A DNA stretch of 64,000 nt from Symbiodinium sp. CCMP2592 (GCA_905221615.1 CAJNDT010004557.1:1607001-1671000); one strand, 5' to 3'. Counted from the first letter of the stretch, positions 41,201 through 50,100 are shown. The notes: generated from the sequence alone by a model not told the origin. Program-made: numbers and translations.

Positions 41201-44200
41201 TGCCAGTGTACAACAAGATGCTCAAACACCAGGCAATACCGATGCTTTTGCTGCCCTCGGTGACAGTCCCTCTTTACCGGGACCATCTGATGCTGGTACA
41301 GGCGGCACAAGCCTGCCGCAACAGGGGCGACAGCGCACCCTTGCACCGTATGGGCGTCCAGCAACAGCATCAAAGGCGTCTGCAGGTCTTGCATTCAGTA
41401 GAGTAGTCATGTGGCAGATCGCCCTTTGCGGACGATTTCTCACCTCTGTCCTCCTGTGCTATGGCCTGTCCTTGCTGGCACCTTTTGCCGTCTATGCATA
41501 CTGTGCCCTTCACCTGCCTCATGTTTTCAGGCGCTACGGCCGACGGTTTGTACCTCTTCTGGTGCTGTGCTTGAGCCTTTGGATTTTCAGTTGGCCTACC
41601 CTTGCTCAGGCTACCACCACTTGCGAGGATGTACATGTTACTTCCTATGCTGATGGACTCCAGGCCGTCTGTACCGTTGTGCCTGCAGCTATCAGAGCAG
41701 TCGCCACTCCCTGTAGACGACGAGACATCGATTCATCTACTCGAGAGTCTGAGGATTTTGGTCTTCAAACGTCTACTGCTGGACCCACGCTTCTCGAGGA
41801 TAGCTTGATCACCTTTGGCGATCGGCCATTCCTGGACGCAGTCGCACTGCTTGAGACTCTGCAAGAACATTTTGACGAGGGCACTGGCCAACCTGCAGCC
41901 TCGTCTTCGCCAGCACGCCCCATCACCAACCTTTCTCTCGTCACTGCCATCCCACTGACCAGTTATCAGGCCTCAGTTGAGTCTCTGCGTGCTCTTGTGC
42001 CTGCCCCGGCGTCTTCAGGTGAAGCAGATTGGTTAGATAACGATCTCTCTGCCTTGATGCACTCTGACCTACTGTCTGTTCGCCTCCAAAACCAACTTCA
42101 GACCGTACCTCGTTGGCATGATGCCGACCGTACCTCGATTGCTATACAGGAGGTCATGGTTTTCACGGATGGCTCTGCTTCCACGAGTCCAGATGACATT
42201 TTGCCATGTTCTTGGGCTTGCACAGTGTGGATTGCGACTGCACAGGGTCTGTTCTTCTATGGCGGCGCTGCCGGCCAGGCCGCACCTCCTGACACGCCAT
42301 ACTTTGTTGGCGAGACTGGTGACCACGCAGTTACAGCTGAACTTCTGGCCCTCTTTTGGAGCATTATTTGGGCCTCGGAATATGGTCCTGCTTTTGCCGC
42401 GCCAGTCGCTTTTTACTTTGATGCTGAGTCTGTCGGTCGAAGTGTTTTTGGCGAGTGGCGTCAACTTACATACCCAGCTTTACCTGGTCGGCCATCTCTG
42501 CTTTGCCTAACCATTGCAGCCAGGCAGTACCTTGCTCGCCTCTGCCAACTTCGGTATGATCATGTCAAGGGGCATTCCGGCGCCCTTGGCAATGAAGTTA
42601 CTGATGCTGTCGCCAAAACTGCCCGTCGACTGCCAGGCGACTTCTGGTGCCGATGTCTTCCCGAGTGGCCCGCGCATTGGGCCACACACCCTCTTGCGTT
42701 GTGGATTTGGCTCTTGCCAGGGGCTGCTGCCGACTTGCCCACGTTATTTGCCTTTGAGAGTGAGGCTAGAAGGTTGCGGGCACTACCACCGCTTGCACAT
42801 GGGCCCCCGTCCATGGGCACCCGCCTTGTTCAACCGACCGGCAAATATGTCCAGTACGACATTACGGCCATATCTTTCAATGTCCTTACTCTCCGCGACA
42901 AAACCACAGCCAATGGCACGATATCCGTGCCAGCCGGACTCCGGTTCCTGGGTCGACGGGCACTCCTGCAGCGTGAACTCACACCACTACGGCCCTTGCT
43001 GGTCGGGTACCAGGAGACTCGCCTTCCTGAGTCAGCCATGTCACCTGACCAGCACTACTTTATCCTTCAGGCTTCGGCCACAGCAGAAGGTTCTGGTGGA
43101 TGCGCCTTGTGGATCGGCCGGCATGTGCCCTATGCGACTGTTGACAGCCGACCGCAGTTCCTGCAGGAGCAGCATTTTGTCGTCACAGGCCACTCGGATC
43201 GGCATCTCAATGTCTCCATTGTCGCGCCGCACTTATCCCTTTTCGTCGTTGTTGCGCATTGTCCATCACTTGCCAATCACCCTCCAGCTGTTGTGGAGGC
43301 CTTCTGGCAGGCACGCCACAGCGAGATTGTCAAACGTCCTGCAGGCGCCGATTTCATCATTTTAGTCGATGCCAATGCTCAAGTCGGAGGGTACGAGACC
43401 GAGCATGTCGCTTCACATCAGGCTGCTCCAGAGAACGCAGCCGGGACCTTGTTCCATGACTTCCTCGTTGGAATCTCGGCATTCTTGCCGAGTACCTTTC
43501 CCGGTATTCATACGGGACCTGGCCACACTTGGTGTTCGGCCCGCGGCTATCGACACAGGCTCGATTACATAGTGTTACCGCTTGCTTGGCGCGAGTTTCA
43601 TCTCGAGTCACGCACTCTCCCTGGTTTCGAAGCCATGCAGCTTCGCGAAGACCACACCCCTGTTCTTCTGAAGGCCAGATTTTGCAGGCCAGTCAGCGAC
43701 GCGCCTTATGTTGACTGCCGCCGTCGTCCTGTACGCCCGCAGCCAGCCACTTCCGCGGCTGTCCAGCAGGATCGTTGTCGCTTGCTGTCTTCCTTGCCTG
43801 GGTGTCCCTGGCATGCTGATGTTGACCAGCATTTTGCGTGCTTTGTTCAACAATGGACCACGGCTGGCCAATGCATGCGTGACACTCAGCCTGCTACCCC
43901 TCACCAGTCGTTTATTTCTGACAATACGTTGGAGATTGTCCGTTGGTGCAAAGCCTTGCGAGGGTATCTTCACACCGAAGGCCAAGAGCGGCGCAGGCGA
44001 TGGTGTTTGCTCGTGTTTGCCGCTTTCCGTTTGGCCACCCTGAACCGCGACTTCACCACGGACGCCCTAGGACGAGCCGACCACTGGTTCCGTGAGTTGG
44101 ACTTCAGTGAAGCCACCGCCGTGTCTCTTTTGCATTCCTTTGTCAAAAGACTTCGCCGGGGCATCACCCATGACCGCGTTGCTTACCTTCAAGACCTTGT

Positions 44201-46895
44201 CAGACACGTCAGCCTCCAGGATCTCCGTGACCCTGCTTCCTTGTACAAATCCCTACGGCGAGCGTTTCCGACAGCCCGTTCTTCTAGACGTAGTGGATTG
44301 CGACCGTTGCCCGCAGTGCTTGATAGTGCAGGTCACCTTGCCGATACTCCAGAAGCCAAGGCTGAGTGTTGGCGACAGCACTTTTCCAACCAAGAAGCAG
44401 GCCGGCCAGTGTCCGGAGATGACTACCTCCAGGCTTTTGCGGCCACCTCCGTTGATGAAGCACCGTTTGACATTGCAAGTGTGCCCACGTTGTGTGCACT
44501 TGAAGGTATCATTTTGCAACTGAAGCCTCGCAAAGCATGCGGCCCTGATGGCATTTCGCCCGATCTCCTTCGGGTTTGTCCCACTGCCACTGCGCGCTCC
44601 TTTGCACCGATTGCCCTCAAAACCACCCTTGGGCTCCGTGAGCCGATCGAGTTCCGGGGAGGTACGCTCACATGTCTTGCAAAGAAAATAGGGACTTCAC
44701 TTCAGTGTAGTCACTACCGTTCCATCCTCATCTCTTCGGTTCCAGCGAAAATTATGCACAGGCACATCCGGAATCTCTTGGTTCCTGTGCATGCCGCAAA
44801 CAAGCCAGCCTTGCAACTTGGAGCCCTTGGCGGTATAGGTATAGAAGCAGTCGCATTGGTCGCTCGAAGTTTCCAACTGTACTGCCACACCAAACGGTTG
44901 CCATGGAGCCTCCTGTTTGTGGATGTCCAAGCCGCCTTCTATCGTGTTGTCCGACAATCGTTGACCCCACACTACGATGATGACACTGAACTCTTGCGGA
45001 TCTTTCACCGCATGGGCTTACCTCCGGAGGCCATTGTGGCTTTGCGTCAGCAGCTGCAAAGCTTGGCTATTCTTCCCTCTCTTGATACCCCTGCCCAGGT
45101 TGTTGCCTTGGTCCAAGACATGATGCGTGCTACATGGTTTCGCATAGATAACCATGCCATCATTACCATGACGGCGTGTGGTACCAGGCCTGGTGATCCA
45201 GCGGCAGACATGCTGTTTGCTCTGGCTTTTGGTGAGTTCCTCAAGTCTCTCGACTCCACCTTAGGCCATGAAGGGCTTCTTCCAGTGCTGCCAGCAGCTG
45301 ATTACCTTCCTGCCTGGGCTCAGCTACCTTCCCCAGCCACCTTGGGTTCTCCTGCGTGGGCCGATGATTTCTTTTTGCCACAAACTGCTGACTCCTTCTC
45401 CACCCTCATTTCCCGCACTCGTCGTACGGTCGAGCATACTACTGCCCGTGCTACTTCGCTTGGCATGAAGCTTACGTTTGCTCCCACGAAGACTGCCGCC
45501 TTACTCCCCGCCGGGCATGACTGGGCTCGCCTCTCCCCCGATGTGCTTGCCGAGGATGCCCATCTCAGCATTGCTTTTGTTGATCCGATAACCCGGGAGC
45601 AGCATATGCTGCCAATTGTTCATTCTTATCGGCATCTCGGGGGCATTCTGACCTCAACGGCTACCCCCAAGCCGGACTTGCTGTTGCGACAGTCACAAGC
45701 CTTGAGCTATGTGAAGCCCTTACGCAAGCAGCTGTTCGCCAACAAAGACATTCCGCTGAAGGTTAGGGCCACAGTGCTTCAAGCCCTGTCTGGGTCGCGG
45801 TTAGTGCACTCTGCCGCGGCACTCGTCCTTCCTGCCAACATACATCAACGCATGTGGGACAGGGCCTATCTCCAAGTGCTGAGAGCCCTTGCCCCTCGGC
45901 ATTCAGCCGACAAGCAGCTTCACAGTGCCGATGTACTGCGCTTGGCCCAGGCACCTTCGCCGCCACTTGCGCTTGCTAAGGCCAGGGCTGCCTTTCTCAA
46001 GCAGCTTACCATCCACGGACCAGCCATCCTTCGCCATACCCTGTACCGGTATTGGGTCGGACACCCCCGCACTTCCTGGATGCAGCAGCTTGCTGAGGAC
46101 ATCAGGCTGGTCACTGCCTATGTACCATCCTCAGCGCATTTCTTTCATGGACGGTCACATATTGACGTACTCCTAGACAGCCTCGTCGATGATGCAGGCT
46201 GGTGGCTGCGTCAAGTTAAGCAGGCGCAAACTGCTTTTCTCAAGGACCTTGACCGTAATAAAGATTTGCCCAAACCACGCGTTGATGCCGGGGTGCCTCC
46301 TCCAGTGGAAGTGCCAAGGACCTTTGTGTGCCACCTCTGCCACTCGGCCTTTCCACTCAGGAAGCATTTGGCGGCACACCAGGCACGCAGCCACCAAATT
46401 TGGAGCCCTGCCCGACATTTTGCATTTGGCCCCTTTTGCTTAGCATGCCATAAGTGGACAGGTGATGTACGGTCCATCCAGATCCACTTGAAGCGTACGG
46501 ATGCATGTCTCCGTCGTATGTGCTTCTTGGTACCGCCCATGACCACCGCACAGATACGCGAAGTCGAGTTCGATGTTGTACAGAGAGAACGTCAACTTCG
46601 GCGTGGTCAATGGACTTCCTTCAAAGGCCGTGCCCAGCCCACTGTTGCCCTCGGACCACGGATTCCGACCGCCGATGAACGTCTTGCCGGTCTGGACTTT
46701 TTGTCCGAGGACGTGACTTTGGATGTCTTTCGGCCCATCTACAGACCGACACCTTCTATGGTTGACTGGGTGGAGTCCTACCTTGCTGCCAGGTCTGTTG
46801 AAGGACCACAACCGACCTCCAGGTCTTACTGGCATAGGGGCCCTTCTTGCATGTTTCACCAGAATTCAAACAGTTTTGGGATGCGCCGCGAATAG
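35247..46895 (+). CDS. LINE ORF2 polyprotein: repeated N-terminal modules, RNase H, AP endonuclease, reverse transcriptase, zinc finger
   Basis: The frame is open from 33561; 35247 is the first in-frame ATG after the ORF1 stop, giving 3882 residues. Residues about 690-990, 1270-1560 and 1640-1960 are three related modules, each with a DGRLF or DDRLF block and later an LD[CL]RPxxxG[WF] block. Hydrophobic segments lie near 1095-1160 and 2053-2125. RNase H, about 2300-2470: FTDGSAS, AELLALFW, FYFDAES, HVKGHSGALGNEVTD. AP-type endonuclease, about 2540-2815: SFNVLTL, YQETRL, LVDANAQ, REDHTPV. Reverse transcriptase, about 3090-3440: FVDVQAAF (motif A, D3226), TRPGDPAADMLF, WADDFF (motif C, ADD in place of YxDD), GMKLTFAPTKT. 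A C2H2-type finger starts near 3695 (CHLCHSAFPLRKHLAAHQAR). In most LINE clades RNase H follows reverse transcriptase; here it comes first. The start is uncertain: 34.93-35.25 kb may also be translated. Confidence 0.85.
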   Translation: MSLVSSCTGCCPFEEPLPDTPSFIGAFAWRPSWDWYGPVGICSFSSSRVPSQQWAFAVEGPPSPHGACSGSAPFFSATSLCRVPNRRIGGSGTSTDTEVFVYDSPTIPEAILSLLTALVCPLGRTFCVVIACMLCQLLSAGASRRRSAAFTVHAYDTCANPGLIVSALANVASLHSPCLRWTSTSRHRHFRLDRRKPSVIPGHLRFWLRLLAVFSMPHQLWAAPPHVHRVLLEAQQVEDRQPDDLAGCASASSHSRLLVETDEDILPVASLDFQREHYDLLDWIGIYVHVPHYCSYSFGVRHPPSQGLVGLVCKIRRHIMTELPWATALFPVSPPRHLGYPEFVACSTYLTDRGIVPVIVDLTHVGGNYFSDVWNPADTSETLLQYYAGEFNCDLDQVRVYIGASRAPLSSQDELQVHPGDTVLVLRMDVPAPVSPQAVEPASAAGFRGDLDDMPALPTMPSTAVWFRQHMHAFCHAYHPGPDIWGALSERFGLHDASDHLLSTHAIRCLNLYGLHCASVCAVFESNVRPHLEEQAPLPPVAWHCLCDLRPLGLLPTVLSLPLHACDLPQLVHLLDLPSAEGWSFEITDTGQPADGALQLPVLVVIPRQSDQHSTVITSHQGPAAVLQHGSAFFAPACVSTPATPQMLRRPDTGDSSEAQSSDADTSENERQQNLIEAQVLVLGLDKTPQVVDVELEAPATVSALVRAVEEELPGDYYLQYPNLVEVLHQPSDQWATLIALPCWTQAASLVLFDLQGIDGRLFLIECPAAVSAARLCELAGLPANGGISIYANGSRQPMTPHCVLQVVSHDCVTFVPVTAPIPRTHQLADMLTTPHRWYMDVTVPRGPGGIRGPYICIVLEAGSRLYHISSRTNRHYLEDLAAEYETPLHWTTVQIVQPQVCDACCQGFRCRGVVLLSTELPNVPVPPGVPNPGTFVVALDCRPIFQGWQQHLAQNWRCSHVHLVQLYSTFAPDQFQVQIDGAPLSDDGADLIVEKGQVLLIQWVPVTPASHLGPDDLLPEVRLTPTSSGDHHSRPRGDEDSGSDPDASRSRSPRGSRATHSLSGDRNPRRQADDEAEAALDVSHSRSHRGNGATHCSGPSVSNLAGVVALALPGPAAACSVTHSCQLSISGSDFWLFGITCLVTLGTLAIAFQLFRAVGYYVDPGRVTPRAVCKRLSNFPRPPCLTSKLLTEPTSSDFRDREALRSLRQAFANLDQPWRYFSNDGEPSPHLDGSSDGRPSDAESIAWATALVLAPGYSPEVLTVALQFPLTLPEAEVLFQQDRAPAQAAAFPYLCPATPQTVDGAGVYTAMPHWDPDLRVVAIDATRYDGRLFSTVAPAYLDLQTALHLLSLTPADEVDIYLSDSPAPLRQGFPAHVVAGHTLLVVPAVVRPQLHRQLGLMLQQPSAWAQDFLLPPAEQDTYCVVAQHQLVLHQFTGNDPTRFRQQLSAALQIRARDLALFPARPRVTNAVIDGFVCRAVVAAAEVSIHNRSEQAFTILLDCRPLLQGWRTYDVLDGHLPLEHLRTSVEHLAPPGRRLFFPDFVEERPFVRIPQGTVLTIAVALDRIPDVEQPTALPTVLPAFVLAPRQGTAVPSEALTGHAPSTGTSAGLAVGTDPALGSGSSASSSEPIAGAPADEGGPSVSPPSYVTGAFYLLAVDRVPELHVVRFSPPQTVHQALARVSAMRLPLARRRYPRLIPVCPQPRTGYATLLVAPVWNAPNVVVCVDSRVDDRLFAIDLPPHISRHTLLRIAGFADDAPLQIFFRDVPWPLADGVNVTAQFGDLFRILPRASDPPPPLSLARMLEGTQGWSSDSVFPNPILDIVWVLSDLRAFSYQVLPDRHHYIRQDLSVVLQCPPATLMLRPATPTIIDHAHRGTTTRAVLVAHCLDAGLHLQTPRPPYVVLDLRPLLLGFDWTEAPDGMLDARTLRQRFGVRCPVGFVLGYTAAAGVSLPLVDSFAVQDGDVVSLEYLTHAEAREAAHHPTASVQQDAQTPGNTDAFAALGDSPSLPGPSDAGTGGTSLPQQGRQRTLAPYGRPATASKASAGLAFSRVVMWQIALCGRFLTSVLLCYGLSLLAPFAVYAYCALHLPHVFRRYGRRFVPLLVLCLSLWIFSWPTLAQATTTCEDVHVTSYADGLQAVCTVVPAAIRAVATPCRRRDIDSSTRESEDFGLQTSTAGPTLLEDSLITFGDRPFLDAVALLETLQEHFDEGTGQPAASSSPARPITNLSLVTAIPLTSYQASVESLRALVPAPASSGEADWLDNDLSALMHSDLLSVRLQNQLQTVPRWHDADRTSIAIQEVMVFTDGSASTSPDDILPCSWACTVWIATAQGLFFYGGAAGQAAPPDTPYFVGETGDHAVTAELLALFWSIIWASEYGPAFAAPVAFYFDAESVGRSVFGEWRQLTYPALPGRPSLLCLTIAARQYLARLCQLRYDHVKGHSGALGNEVTDAVAKTARRLPGDFWCRCLPEWPAHWATHPLALWIWLLPGAAADLPTLFAFESEARRLRALPPLAHGPPSMGTRLVQPTGKYVQYDITAISFNVLTLRDKTTANGTISVPAGLRFLGRRALLQRELTPLRPLLVGYQETRLPESAMSPDQHYFILQASATAEGSGGCALWIGRHVPYATVDSRPQFLQEQHFVVTGHSDRHLNVSIVAPHLSLFVVVAHCPSLANHPPAVVEAFWQARHSEIVKRPAGADFIILVDANAQVGGYETEHVASHQAAPENAAGTLFHDFLVGISAFLPSTFPGIHTGPGHTWCSARGYRHRLDYIVLPLAWREFHLESRTLPGFEAMQLREDHTPVLLKARFCRPVSDAPYVDCRRRPVRPQPATSAAVQQDRCRLLSSLPGCPWHADVDQHFACFVQQWTTAGQCMRDTQPATPHQSFISDNTLEIVRWCKALRGYLHTEGQERRRRWCLLVFAAFRLATLNRDFTTDALGRADHWFRELDFSEATAVSLLHSFVKRLRRGITHDRVAYLQDLVRHVSLQDLRDPASLYKSLRRAFPTARSSRRSGLRPLPAVLDSAGHLADTPEAKAECWRQHFSNQEAGRPVSGDDYLQAFAATSVDEAPFDIASVPTLCALEGIILQLKPRKACGPDGISPDLLRVCPTATARSFAPIALKTTLGLREPIEFRGGTLTCLAKKIGTSLQCSHYRSILISSVPAKIMHRHIRNLLVPVHAANKPALQLGALGGIGIEAVALVARSFQLYCHTKRLPWSLLFVDVQAAFYRVVRQSLTPHYDDDTELLRIFHRMGLPPEAIVALRQQLQSLAILPSLDTPAQVVALVQDMMRATWFRIDNHAIITMTACGTRPGDPAADMLFALAFGEFLKSLDSTLGHEGLLPVLPAADYLPAWAQLPSPATLGSPAWADDFFLPQTADSFSTLISRTRRTVEHTTARATSLGMKLTFAPTKTAALLPAGHDWARLSPDVLAEDAHLSIAFVDPITREQHMLPIVHSYRHLGGILTSTATPKPDLLLRQSQALSYVKPLRKQLFANKDIPLKVRATVLQALSGSRLVHSAAALVLPANIHQRMWDRAYLQVLRALAPRHSADKQLHSADVLRLAQAPSPPLALAKARAAFLKQLTIHGPAILRHTLYRYWVGHPRTSWMQQLAEDIRLVTAYVPSSAHFFHGRSHIDVLLDSLVDDAGWWLRQVKQAQTAFLKDLDRNKDLPKPRVDAGVPPPVEVPRTFVCHLCHSAFPLRKHLAAHQARSHQIWSPARHFAFGPFCLACHKWTGDVRSIQIHLKRTDACLRRMCFLVPPMTTAQIREVEFDVVQRERQLRRGQWTSFKGRAQPTVALGPRIPTADERLAGLDFLSEDVTLDVFRPIYRPTPSMVDWVESYLAARSVEGPQPTSRSYWHRGPSCMFHQNSNSFGMRRE

Positions 46896-46914
46896 TGGCA
46901 CGACGGATCCGCTC

Positions 46915-46939
46915 ACAAGACAAGACAAGACAAGACAAG
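46915..46939 (+). repeat. LINE 3' tail, (ACAAG)5
   Basis: Five ACAAG units run directly into the right target duplication. Pentanucleotide tails replace poly(A) in some LINE lineages. Confidence 0.85.
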
Positions 46940-46950
46940 GCCACTACAGA
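46937..46950. repeat. Right target-site duplication of the LINE
   Basis: AAGGCCACTACAGA, identical to 33488-33501. The first three bases overlap the ACAAG tail, so the true duplication may be 11-14 bp. Confidence 0.85.
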
Positions 46951-47076
46951 AGGGAGCTTTTTAGAGTTGCCTTAATTAACGGGCTCTGTAGCGATTCCTA
47001 GGGTTGCTTTGATTGAAAACCTAGCGTTCTTTAGGGACTGATGGGGCTTACGTTCAAGGGCTCTCTAAAGATTTAT

Positions 47077-47177
47077 GGGTGGTTATCAAAATTAGGGCCC
47101 CTTTTTGGGTCCTAAGTATAATACGGCACCTAATATTTAGGGTTCCCAAAAAGGGACCCTTATTTTGAGAACCACCC
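47077..47177. repeat. Singleton hairpin element (K3)
   Basis: GGGTGGTTATCAAAATTAGG then GCCCCTTTTTGGG at the left; CCCAAAAAGGGACCCTTATT then TTGAGAACCACCC at the right. About 33 bp imperfect TIRs around an AT-rich core. Confidence 0.75.
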
Positions 47178-48193
47178 TTATGTGGTTGCAGTTGCTCTCA
47201 GCACCGGTCTAAAAGGCTTCTATAGGGACTTATAAGTTGCCTTAAGTCTACCGTAACCTACCAAACCCTACTTCTTGTAGGGTCTCTAGAAATCCCATGT
47301 TAGGGTTTACAATAAGAGCCCACAAAAAGCAGGGTTTTGTAGGTTAACTCTAGAGTTGTGGTAGGGTGCCCTTAAAGGCTCAGGGCTTTGGGTTGACAAG
47401 CAGTTTAGAGCTGCTGGGTGTTGTTTAGAGTTGAGGGTTTCTGGCTTTGTTTCGGCGGTTTAGGGTTTATTGTTTAGAGTTTCGATTGGGGTTTAATGTT
47501 TAGGGCCGTGTTGACGGATTTTGGGTGCCGGATGCTACAGGGGGTTTAGGATTTACGAGGCTCTTCTCGCTACAGGCTCTAACTGGAACCTATAGAGGCT
47601 GCCTCCGGGCGAGCTCACAGACCAAGGCACGCAGGTCCCTGAACCCTTAAAGACCTAACGCTCACTATGCCCAGTTTGGAAAACCGCTTCCCGGATCTTG
47701 CGCGACGGAGGGGGTGTCCTTCAAGAAAAGCAAAATAAATTGTAGGTTCCGGGTCCTTTGAGACTTGAGTCGAGGCGGCGCAATAGAGTTTCGGATTGAG
47801 TGTCCGCAACAGCATCTCAAACCCTTGTTGCCCTGCTCAAGTTCCCAAAACAGCCCATACTAATCTGAATCCCTGCTTGCTGATTTTGGTTCATCATCGT
47901 GAGTAGCGGGAATTGGGCTGACGGCTGCTGCGGACCAGTGGTGAACCGCAAAAAGACCGCACCAGCAGTCACAAGCACCATGGCGCTCCGAACCCTAAAC
48001 GCCCAACCCCAAGCGCTGCAACCGCAAAGCTCAGACCCCCACCACGCAAAAACCCTAAACGCGACAGTCCTCTAGCCCTAAACCCCAGAGGCCTTCAAAC
48101 CCTAAAGCCGGATCCGAAAACATAGACCCAATTTTGTCTTGGCAGGTTGAAAGATGTCCAGATGCAGGAGACGGTTGAATAGCTTCAGGGTTT
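47178..48193. other. Intergenic DNA
   Basis: TTTAGGG words at 47400-47560, CCCTAAAC words at 47990-48115. At 48146-48179 a mini frame after TTGGCAG reads LKDVQMQETVE and stops just before family C copy 3; possibly a tiny exon. Confidence 0.4.
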
Positions 48194-48287
48194 CCCTGGA
48201 CCCTAAAGAACCTGCCTTTTTTGGGTTCCTTATTATGATTTCCTTATAAAAGTCCTTGAAAAGGTAGGCTATTCGGGGCTAAGGTAG
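48194..48287. repeat. Family C short repeat, copy 3
   Basis: CCCTGGACCCTAAAGAACCT at the left; core TTATTATGATTTCCTTATAA; end CGGGGCTAAGGTAG. Confidence 0.65.
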
Positions 48288-48567
48288 GGATTCGGGCTTC
48301 GGGCTTAGATGTTTCGAGGCCCGGAGGGCTTGGGGTTCAGGGGTTGAATTTTACATGGTTGGCTAGGAAGTAGCAGAAGTTATTGTTCAAAGAGCATGAA
48401 AGGTCACGGCTGTCCTCTAAGGCTGAAGATCTTGCAGGGCCATTACAGGGGATTTAGGCTGTTAGGGTTTGGGGTTCGTGCATGGTGTGGTGCGTTCTCG
48501 TTGGTACTTCTGCAGGTGCAGTCGGTCTAGTTGCATTTTCTGACAGTGTCGTACTGGGATCTATTGC

Positions 48568-49303
48568 TGGAGTCGTGTGCTCACATTGCACGGTTTGTTC
48601 CCGGAGCATGGAAAGTTTGGTGTAAAGTTGCCCGGTAGATGCTCAACTTGTTTCGACATCGGTGGGACCCTAGCACTGTGACTGTTCACGAGCTCGGTGC
48701 TTGCATCCGCAGCCCTTTGGCCAGCGATGCTCCGGCGCGGTTTCGTAGTACACATGAGGAAGACCTGGTAATTCGACAGCAAGGCGTCTTGGCCTGCATG
48801 TCGGTGCTCGTTGAGCATGCAGCTGACTCTCCGTGGCGGTCGATGCTTAGGGGTACTTAGAAATGTTTTTTTTTAATTTTTGGTTATTCAAATCCCGAAG
48901 AAACAGCTAAAACTATAGTTTTTGCTAGGGTTCTAAGTTCAATATAGGATGGAGCACATGGTCCGCGTGATTCTCTCTGGTCGAGGGCAGTCCGAAGCGG
49001 TGCTGCGGCTGCATGAAATACAAGGGCTTAAATATATTAACTGATTACCTCTACCAATGATCAAGGGGCTCCGTATTAGAATTACAATTTACCACCCCCC
49101 AAAAAAAACATAGTTTAATTATTAAAGCCGCCTGTAGTAGTATGTTGGGACATCTCCTTCGATTTGTGGCCCTTTCTCGATCTATAGCACCCGGAACAGT
49201 CAGACTAGTAGCGAGGAAGGAGCGGACCATTCCCTCAAATCGACGGCATCCTAAGTTTATTTACTTAGACCCTCAGCACGAAGCGACCTTGGCGAGGAAG
49301 TAG
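48568..49303 (+). CDS. Small multi-exon gene or gene end, product unknown
   Basis: Four protein-like segments on the + strand: about 48568-48632 (LLLESCAHIARFVPGAWKVW), 48639-48850 (MLNLFRHRWDPSTVTVHELG, then HEEDLVIRQQGVLACMSVLV), about 48952-49018 (MEHMVRVILSGRGQSEAVLR) and 49135-49303 (MLGHLLRFVALSRSIAPGTV, then FIYLDPQHEATLARK and TAG at 49301). The first two share a frame, separated by TAG at 48633. The gap at 48851-48951 has CTTAGAA/TTCTAAG inverted ends. The gap at 49020-49134 has family E-like ends (GGGCTTAAATATATTAA and TTTAATTATTAAAGCCG). Both behave like TIR introns, but exact splice sites were not resolved for the first gap. No family recognised. Confidence 0.4.
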
Positions 49304-50100
49304 ATATGAAATATGCCGGTCCCTGTCTGGTCACACGTATGTAAAAGGCCGCGTGGGTTTTCGCAAGCAGCATATTATTCGAATGTGTTTTTAACCCACG
49401 CCTGCCAGCAAATGTGAGCAATTTGCATGTAGGCTTCTTGAAGTGACTATGTAGGATCATACTGCCTTGAAACTTAGGACGTCGCACTTTTTCTCAGCAA
49501 ACCTTCCCTGGCTGCTTTCGACAGTCGCAGTCGATCTTCAGCTGGGACCGCCAAGCAAAACTCTAAAGTAAAGGTATATAAGGACGCGGGGATTGACTCC
49601 GGCATCCTTTTTGCTGTAGATTGTTGCAGGCATGTACCGGTCAAGGGTTTGCGAAAACCTATCCACGCATTGAGTTTCAGCGAGGAGCACACCTCCACGT
49701 TTGCGTGACACCTTTCGCACAAACTCGTGTTTGTTGTGTGAGACGTGGTACGCTCTCACACGTTTGCGGTGCAACTGCTTCACAAGCTTCGGCCAGGCAG
49801 GTGCACCGTCGCTGTGCAGTGTTCCTATTGGGCGCCACATGCTGGAACAAGGAAGTGTCCATGATCTCGTGGTAGCCTTCAGGCTTTGGAGCACTGCAGG
49901 GTGGCTGCAGTTTGATGGGTAACATTGCCACTACACCCATGCCGTCTCGCTGCTTTAGCCCCACGACTCGCACGTGACCCAATAGTGTGGCGCTTCTTCC
50001 GCGGCGGGATGCAAAGGTCTATGAGCCCCTGGAACTTCTGGTACCAAGCCATCGTCAAAACTGCGGTTGCAAAGAAAGTTGCTGGCATCGGTACGAAAGC
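49304..50100. other. Unannotated DNA, no supported gene
   Basis: Several frames of 60-150 codons overlap on both strands at 49.5-50.1 kb without motifs. Nothing else is recognised. Confidence 0.3.

Larger units (their letters stand above)
33502..46936 (+). mobile_element. Full-length LINE-type non-LTR retrotransposon, 13.4 kb
   Basis: The element lies between perfect 14 bp copies of AAGGCCACTACAGA. It has about 225 bp of 5' leader, ORF1 (33727-34932), a giant ORF2 in the -1 frame, an 18 bp 3' UTR after the ORF2 stop (46893-46895) and a tail of five ACAAG units (46915-46939) instead of poly(A). There are no LTRs. ORF2 encodes RNase H, AP-type endonuclease and reverse transcriptase with catalytic residues present, and no stop or frameshift interrupts it. 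An intact reading frame and perfect duplication point to recent insertion. Telomere-like words, everywhere outside, are absent inside. Confidence 0.92.

Noticed and set aside
33502-46936. LTR retrotransposon, or an RNase H gene of the host
   Set aside because: No LTR-like direct repeats beyond the 14 bp duplication; RNase H is in frame with AP endonuclease and reverse transcriptase, which is LINE organisation.
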